Assembly (NCBI GenBank): GCA_036768485.1
Contig: JAVLUZ010000527.1
Coordinates: 248,001 to 312,000, forward strand
From: Mermis nigrescens
Taxonomy: Eukaryota > Nematoda > Enoplea > Mermithida > Mermithidae
Direction: 5' to 3'
Length of the DNA: 64,000 nucleotides
Positions 48,201 through 57,200 of this stretch are shown here, in pieces. The notes under the pieces are model-generated. The model saw only the letters and a list, made by a program, of their open reading frames with translations. It ran no database searches and was not told the origin of the DNA. The position numbers were made by a program, and so were the translations under genes. Position 1 is the first letter of the stretch. Every line of letters begins with the position of its first letter.

Positions 48201-51200
48201 CCCTAAAGTCAGAGCAAACGTTTAGCACAATTACTTTCTTAATCACTTGATTGGAAGACATTTTAAATGCTTCCTGAAAGAATTCGATTTTTTAAACAAC
48301 TCATGGCCTCAATTTTTGTCTTATTCTCTAGGGTGCACAACAACTTATTTGTAGGTGCACAACATGCCCGATCTGGAGGGTCAATCCCGTGAAAAACCTT
48401 AATTCTTCAGCCCACCAAGAAGAAAATAGCTCAAATTTAAATTAGCATAGAAGCAACATAGTTGCTCCTTAATTCACGGTTTATGGATTTTTTATCAGCT
48501 TTTCGTCCGTGATTTTCCACCTGGAATTACATTTTTTCCCTTTTCGATGGCATTTAGATACCAAAACCACTTGCAGAGCTGACCTCTGGATTATACTCAA
48601 TCACCAATGAAGAAGTGTTTATGATTAATCTTGCACGCGTTTAATTATTTGTAGATTAAATTATTCTTAATGAATCGGTCTATTTTCCATGTCTAGCGAA
48701 CTAATACACGCACTACTAAGCATTAATATGCATGTGCGCTAGGGGTGTGTAAAATTAAGGAAAATACATGACATCCGGCGCGAAGCGCCGAAAGTTTGAA
48801 GATTTCACGCCAAAGACATTCGATTTTTCCATCTGTCCGTGCATTATCTTACCCCTCAAGAAATTTTTTTAGCCAAGGGGGGTCGGCCGCCCCCACCACC
48901 TTGAATACAGCCCTGCCTCATGCAAACAGCCATCTGTATCATAATATCACACGCTAGAAATGTGAAGGTACATTTTATACATTGGACCCGGAACCGGACA
49001 TGGACCCGATCGGGTTCAGCATTTTTGGACCCGGACCCGACTTTCTCGAAATTTTGAACTCGGACGCGGACTCGAGGTTACCTTAAATTTTGGACCCGAA
49101 CCCGGACCCGAGTTTTTGGAAAAAGTGGACCCGGCACACCCATAATGTGCGCTGTATAGTCACACTAAGTCAGTTCATGTGTTCGAGTAATAATGGCATT
49201 TCTCCAGTCTCTGCTCCGGCCTCCGGCTCCGGCCGGAGCAACATGGACAAATCCGGCTCCGGCCGTGTTGGCCGCTCCGGTCGATCACTAATCGCAAGGA
49301 AATGTAATGTCGGTACTTGATTTCCACCGCACAGCCAATCTGCGCCGATGACGACATCGCTATGACCTGTAAGTTTCAGTGAAGGAATACGCACAATTTG
49401 ACAGTGCTCGCTCCCGCCTCCTAAAGCAGAACAGACGTAGTAATCGAAAATACATCGAAAGCTAAACCACAAATGGATGAAACTTATAAAACTAAGCAAT
49501 AAATAATATAAGCGCAGGTCCCACACATTCACACTTACGGTATGGAGGTATCCTTCCTACCAGGACTTTTGAGAAACATACCTCCGTCAGGCCATTTTGG
49601 ACCAAAACCGATTGCTTGAACAATGAAATAGCGTCAAAACGTCTAACAGTGAAATTTCGAGTACGATATATTATTTTTCGAGCAGTAGACTGTTCAATTC
49701 ATTCATCCAGACACTTTTCTTCCCTTATTCTGCATATATCTGATGTAACAGGTCGTCCCATTGCCCTTATTGTTGTTGTTTTCAAGCCAATTGAACCGTA
49801 AATATTCATGAAAAAATAAAATACGACGAATTAAGTACAAAAATTTGACATTGAATGGGTAAAAAATTACTCATTTACCTCCATAAGGAATGGCAGGCCC
49901 GTATCCAGGGAGGTAGGGCGGGGTTTTTTCAGAATTTCCGGCTAGTACATACAGGTTTTTGTCTTGCTTAACACACGAATACTCAAATTTTCGGCGGTCG
50001 CGCCGTTATTCCGATCAAAAATCACAATTTAATACTTGTTTTGATTTTTTTACAGATAAGACTGTTCGTCAGATAAAATTTTCCGCATTCCTTATGTTCA
50101 GAAAGGTGCAAAATTAAACTTTGAGGGATAAAAATGTCGACATTTTCCGGCGCTTAGCGCCTGCCGCCTATTATAATTTCCTGCATTGTTTATCTTCAGA
50201 AAGCTGCAACTGTGAAACTAAAGGAGTAAACATGTCGAAAATTTCCGACGCCCAATTTACAGCTAAATTTTGAAAATGTAATAATCGTAATAAGTTTTTG
50301 TGTTGTACTCAAAAAGGCCAGAAAATTCGGTTTCAATGAGTGAAAATTTCAACGTTTTTGCCAAATCACTTAGTCTTATGTTTTATCTTCACAACCGGCA
50401 AAAGTGATCTAAAAAACGCAAACGCGTAAAAATATCGTGTTATCACGTAAATTGGTTTCTGAACGCATCACACACATGTTAAAAATTTTGACGATCCCTT
50501 TTAAAATAAAATAATGCATACGGGGCAGTACATATACATATATGCATATAAGCGGAATAGCGTTTGTATTAAACCATTGTCATTTAAGCAATTTAGACCA
50601 ATCAAAAAATTGCAGCATCACAATCCTCGATGCACAGCACGGTCGGTGTGGGGAGGGGGTCAGTCGGAGGAATTCATTGATCTATAATGCCCCAAAAATA
50701 GGTACCTATATAAAAGTTAAAATAACACTAACGGCCAAAAAAATCGATTTTTCCTGAAAATCAGGGAGGGGTTTAAAAATTTTCTGGCTTTGGGGGAAGA
50801 CCCCGACTATGGGTGTGGGATGCCCCATCCCTCCCCTGTCACATTCATGCGTCACGCATAGACAAATGCAGGGGCGTAGCTGTAGTGGGCAGGGGGACTA
50901 GTCTCTCCCAAAACTTCGGAAGTATGAATATTTTTTACAAGGATCCCCCAAAGGGAAGATTAAAAATTTTTGAAGTGTATCTAGTCCGCTAAAAAAGATT
51001 TCAATACTTTCACAACATACATATTTGTTTTATATACTAAAAATAAAGCTAAATTTTAAAATTTCTCCTTAAATGTCTAGCGCTCGCTGAGAAACACCCT
51101 TGCTTTTGCTTATGTACAAGTAGTTGTTCAGGTATCCAACTTCAAAATTATCGTTCCCCCTCAATCCAGAAGGCCGGCTACGCTACTGTCCAAATCATAC

Positions 51201-54200
51201 ATGTAACGGCTCGAAATTTTGGGATCGGGGTCCCCGGCCATGTTCAGGAAAAGGGGTAAGTGACCTGCAATTTTTGGCAAACAAAACGGCTAAAAACACA
51301 TAAAAACGGCCAAAAATCGCAATTTTCTTTTAAAATCGGGGGAGATGTATGGGGGGACGACGAACTTTGGGTGGCGGAATCTCCCCCATCCCTTCTGTTA
51401 CATGTTTGGTCCAAATGCAACAAGAAAATAAAATAAATCAAAAAACCAAATAAAAAGATTTACCTTCGGCGTTTGGATCATCCTTTTCGGACAAAACGTC
51501 CAGCTCGTCGTCGGACGACTGGGCGATCGTCGCGCCACCGAGTGACGTTTTTTGACCCGACGATGACGTCATCGATGGTAAAACGGTCGTTGCTTTCCAA
51601 ATGTGCGCCGTTTGATCGCCGCTTGACGTCACAAGCAAAAAATCGTTGACTCCGGCTGGCGAAGGACCGAACGCGACGCTGTTCACTGAGCCCGCGTGGC
51701 CGACGTAGCTGACCAAACATCGGCCGCTTTCCATGCACCACACTCTAGCTGTTTGATCTGAGCCAAAAGATAAAAAATAGTTAATGTAAAATAAAAAACA
51801 CTAACGCCATACATGTAGCAGGGGAGATGTGGGGGGGATTCCCCAATTCCCCCGATTTTTGAAAAAAAGAGGATTTTCGGCCGTTTTTAGGCGTTTTTGG
51901 CTAAAAATTGGGGGTCATTTACCTCCCCTCCCCTGAAAATGGCCGGGACCCCCGATTTCGAGCCGTTACATGTATGACTAACACCAGACCTAATCTTGGA
52001 GGTTCAGGGCGTACATGTAACAGGGGCAGATGCCCCCAACCAAAGTCGGTTTTTTGGTCGTTTTTGGCCAATTGGAGATCATTTACTCTCTCTCAAAAAT
52101 GACCGGGGATCCCCCACCAATTTCGTACGGGGTCAGATTTTCACCCCCGATCGGGGTCGGGGATGAAAAACCCCAGTTTTCGGGGTCGGGGTCGGGTTGA
52201 AGATTAACAATTAAGATTGCATGATTACATACCAATTTGAAAAGGATAAAAACGATACCTTCACTTGTTTGTAGAGCATACTAATAAAGCTGGTTATGTT
52301 CAACATTTTATTTTCATTCCAAGTTCAAACATGGTTTTAGCAATTTAGCATTACTTTCAATTTTAATCACTAATCGCTCTCGCTTTTTCGTATTCTTCCA
52401 CAGTTTTTTCATAACGGTTTTCTATGGCGCACTGATTGTAGAGGAGCCAATGGCGCGAAGCGCCGAAAATTTTCGAATTTTTACCGTTTTCATGTAGAAT
52501 TTACGCCTTCTTATTGACAAACAGTTTGGAAATCATAAGTGGCGCAAAGCATCAAGAAATTCAATCATATTTTACCGCCCTAGACAATAATCGGCGGTGC
52601 TAAGCGCAGGAAAATTTTTGACGTTTTTACTCTTTTAACTCAACTTATACCGCTTAAACCATACAGAACAGATAAACTAATTGCGGCGCGAAGCGCCTAA
52701 AATTTTTAAAAATTCCTAATCCTTTTACCTTTTCTGTCCTCCTAAAAATCTCTTTCAACATGTAGAACGAGATTGTACGGCTGGGGGTCTGGGGTGGCGC
52801 GCTCAAGCGCCACCAGCGAGGTCCAGAGCAGAACCCCCGAAAATTTTGTAAAAAAGCACTCTAATTTTTAATTAATAAAGTTAAAATTTTCGCAAATTGT
52901 GAAAATCTCGGTTCTGAATTAAGTCCAAAAAGCTTAAAATTGATGAACACCTACACTGCACAAAACTTCTGAGCTGAAATGCGTTTTTCGACCTCTGCTA
53001 AGTATGTAGCGCAGCAACGGGTCGCAACCATAGGTGGGCAGCACGAAAATTCTGGGGGAAGGGGGTGAAAAAATTTCTGGAGGGGGTGAAAAAATTTTTA
53101 AAGGTCAAAAAATGGTCTTAACAGTGGTCGTATGGCGAAAAAAACACCATTTTTCGACGTTTCTCATCAAGCACTATCCAATGGCATCAAAAAATTGCTA
53201 AAAAAGCAAAAAAATTTTTCTGGGGGGTATTTTGATTTCTGGGGGGGGGGTATTTCAACTTCTGGGGGGTGCATACCCCTAACCCCCACGCCCATGTGTG
53301 GTCGCAACCAATAAGTCATTGAAAGATGTATCAATGAGAATTTTGTTCTTAATATTTTCAGGCCCATTTGTGGCCTTCTTATTAACTAGTTCAGAAAACA
53401 GAAAATGCGCAAAAGCACAAGAAAATTTGGCCTTTCCTTTCATTTAAAATAGAATTATGTGTCCTTGTAAAGAAAGATAAACAGAGCAGAGAATAGATAA
53501 AGTGGTACGCAAACATTTTCAGACTTTTACTATTATGTTCAACAAGCATGTGCAGTTTCATTCAATGAACTAATAGTGCATTAAATCACTAAAGTGCTGC
53601 GAAGTGCTGGATTAGTTTAACAGATTCAAGCTTTTAAATTCATTGGATCTGTATAACAATAAATAATAATGACTCTGCGCGAAGCGCCGGAAAATTTTGA
53701 CGTTTGTGCCTTTTAAACTCAATGTTCTAGACACATTGCGCCAGAAAAATCAACATAATTTCTGAAAAATTCCGGGGGGCATGTGCCTCCATTCCCCCCG
53801 GCTACGCCTATAATTCCGCAGTAATTTCGGCGCACTTCATAATGGAAAATATGCGAACATGTATGTACGTCTTAACAACATGGCGACCAGGCGTACTTTT
53901 TATAAAATATCGCGAGTGTCGAGTTTAACATATTTATTTTGCTGGTGAATGAATCGTCCTTGTTCCGAATTTATTTGCTATTTTATACAATTCTTCTATG
54001 TACCAACAAATAAAATGCTAGATTTCACCCCCGAAAAAAGGTTCAACCCCGACTCGAAAAATCATGCCCCCGGTCGGGGGTCGGGGTCGGGGTTTAGGCC
54101 GGGGTTTTTCGGGGTCGGGGTAGGGGTCGGGGTCCCCGTACGATCACTGAACCAAAATTTTGAGCCGTTACATGCATGGTTTGGGGAATTTTCAACCCTC

Positions 54201-57200
54201 CAGAAATGTTTTCACCCTACTCAGAATTGCGCTTTTTCAAAAAATTCACAGAAAAGAAGCGTTTTTAGCTCGTTGTTTGCTCAAAAGTGCCAAATTTTCT
54301 ACACTTCGCGCTATATACTCATTCTGTTCAGGTTACTCGAATTTTTCTGATATTTTTCGAAATTTTTCAAATTTTTACGCTCTAAGATAGATCATCGTCA
54401 GAAACGCCGATAAAAACGTTTTACATATTGGACGCGCGCGTAACCACTGTTTTTGAGCCCAAAAAAGCACTTTAGAAAATTTTCTGGTTTCAGCCCCACA
54501 GAATAGAATTCCTATGCTGTGCATGTCTGGTACAACACTAATAAGAAATTATTCAAATTGTCGATCGATACTACCTTCGTACGTATATTACGTAATAAGC
54601 AGAATCGCAACGAATTTTCGAAAAAATTGAAGTATTTTAATTAATTAAGCCAATTAATAAAAAATTAATCATGTTATGTTTTAATAAAATAATTTAAGAA
54701 ATTTTTTCAAACCTGCAGAGGCAGAAGCGAGGAGCGGCTTGTACGACGGCGACTTGGAGACGTCAATGTGCCAAACGCCGTCACGATGGCCGTCGTAGGC
54801 GCGGATGAGGTGTGCGCCTCGTCTTGTGTCCCCTGTCACACCCGCCTTGAAGCTTGACACCAAATTACGCCCTGGAGGCACGCGAAACGCCGTCTTTAAT
54901 CTCTGCCCTACGTGACTGGCTGTAATATTTTATAAATACATATCAGACATGATATTGGGGTTTCAACCCCCAGAAAAATTTTCACCCTCCGCGCAAAAAT
55001 TTTTTCACCCCCCGACATTGGCGATTTTTCAAAAGTGTAAAATTTTCCTTAAAATTCGTAGAAAAATGGCTATTTTAAGCGTTATTAACTATCTATTTGA
55101 TCAAAAGTGCCAAATTTTTAGCGCTTCGTGGTACAAGCTCATGTTTTGACCTATATATTGTTCATTTTGTTCGACTTTTTTGCTTTTTTCCACACGTTTT
55201 CTGTTTTTATGCTCTGCAAAGATAGAGCATCGTCAGAAGCGCCAAAAAACGATGTTTTTGACGTGTATTCACCATTTTTGGGCCCAAAAAGGCACTTTGA
55301 GATTTGACCCCCTCCAAGTTTCCCATGCTGTGCTTATCTGATACATATGTATTAAAATTCAAAAAGTAATAATTACCTGTTCTATATGCCTTTATAATGG
55401 CAAATTTGCGTAAAAACTCACAAGAACATCAACGTTTGTCGCGGTTTCAGCCACTTACTGACTAATTTTTCGTTATAAAGCCCGGATAATAAATTTTAAA
55501 ACTTGAAGCAGCCAAAATATTAAAGTGTTTCGCACTAATTTAGTAGTGTAAAACATCGTCCGTTTAGTAATTGAAAGTCTAAACTTGACTTGAACCTCAT
55601 AATTAAGATGTGAAGACAATTTAGCACAGCTCGGAAATTCTCTACTTTGTTTGTCCTAACAAAATTTCTAAATTAAGTTTCACACAGTAAAAATGACGTG
55701 ATTTTTCAGCGCTTCGCACCCATCCAGTTTTTCGGACTGTCTTTCATTATAAACAACAAATTTTGCTTGAAAACGGTAAGAATATCGATATTTCTGGCGC
55801 TCCGCGTCGTACTGATAATTGTTTTGGGCGAAAAAAATCAGTATTAGTACATAGACCGCATTACCGTACCGTATCATAGTACAATCAAATTTCATTGTAG
55901 ACCAAACGTACGAAGACTTTTGGATGTTTTTTCTGCAAGGGACCTTGTATAAAAACCTGCCTACTATCCAAAAGTAAAAGGAGTTTTCTCACATGTAAAA
56001 ATGGAAGGTTACAAGAGTAATGCAAAAAGCCCAAAATGAATTTGAACATGCAAGCTTTGAGCGTTTTTAAATTGGGTAAAAAATTTTTAAAAAACCTACA
56101 GGAAACGCAGACTACTGACATTATCTTCTGGAAATATGAATAATTTCGTATGGAACCAATAATAAACATGTTTTCGTTTAAGAGCGTCAAGAAAGCTCGC
56201 TCAATTATAGTCCAACGACTACATATTTTTAATAAATCCAATAAGATGATGATTAGAATGAGATACAGCTGCGAATGCTATTGCTAATACGTTCGCGTCT
56301 GATCAGACTTGTAAAGCATCAGAATTTTGGTAATCAGCCACGGTTTTTTTGTATTCGGCAAAGATTTTACTGATGTACAAACACTTTTCGGGACCGTCTT
56401 TGATACATGTACAAAGATTTTTGGGAAGACAAAAACTGTAAAAAGATGCAAAATTCCAAAAATGTTCGGCGCCGAAATGAGTAATTGTCTATCCTATATC
56501 TTAATAATGGCAGAATTTGCATTTAGAATGAAAAAATGACAAATGTTTCAGCGCTTCGCGCCGTTTTGAGATAATTTTTAGTAACTTTTGGCGTCAGATA
56601 CCCAGAAATTAGCTAAAATACACTACCAAAGGTTGAAGTTGAAAAACACGGTTTTATCACACTAAAATCGCTACTATACCATATCAGAGTATACAAAAAT
56701 TTGCATGTGCAAAATGTACAAAGACTTTTGGGGACTATCTTTGTACATGTATAAAGGGACCTTGTACAAAAAAAAACACTGGAATCAGCCCAAAACGCTT
56801 GTCCAAAGTGCCTTTCTGGAGTTAAAAACAATTCGTATATATTAAAAACTCAAATTTTCGAGGTAGTGCTTAAAATATCATAATTTCCTAGGTTTTTCGA
56901 AAACTGAAAATTCTGTGATAGAAGGTCAGCAAACAGCCATTAAAGGAACCAAAACCCTAAAAGCCCTTCCCAAGTCGTAGATAAAACTCTTCTTCTTGCT
57001 TTATCGATACGAAATGGCTTCAAGAACCGGCTTAGATGATAAAATGATAAAATAGCCACGAGTAAGGTAAATAAATAATAATGATAAAATAAATAAATAA
57101 TAAATAATAATAAAATAAATAAATAATAAATAAATAAATAAAAATAAACACGAAGGCAGATAGTCGTAGATATCTACTTTCAAATTAGTACAGATTTTAT

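Larger units (their letters stand above)
46503..49290. mobile_element. hAT element 4 in WDR37 intron 5, 8-bp target duplication
   Basis: Ends TAGTGAACGACCGGAG and the inverse of TAGTGATCGACCGGAG, flanked by ATCGCAAG at 46495-46502 and 49291-49298. Subterminal CCGGCTCCGG / CTCCGGCC words at both ends. It contains a GGTT-rich tract (46885-47135), R-C and R-E repeats, and a hAT-2-like end fragment (48984-49140). No transposase was recognised. The end resembles hAT element 3 (AGTGATCG), so the two may share a family. Confidence 0.88.
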
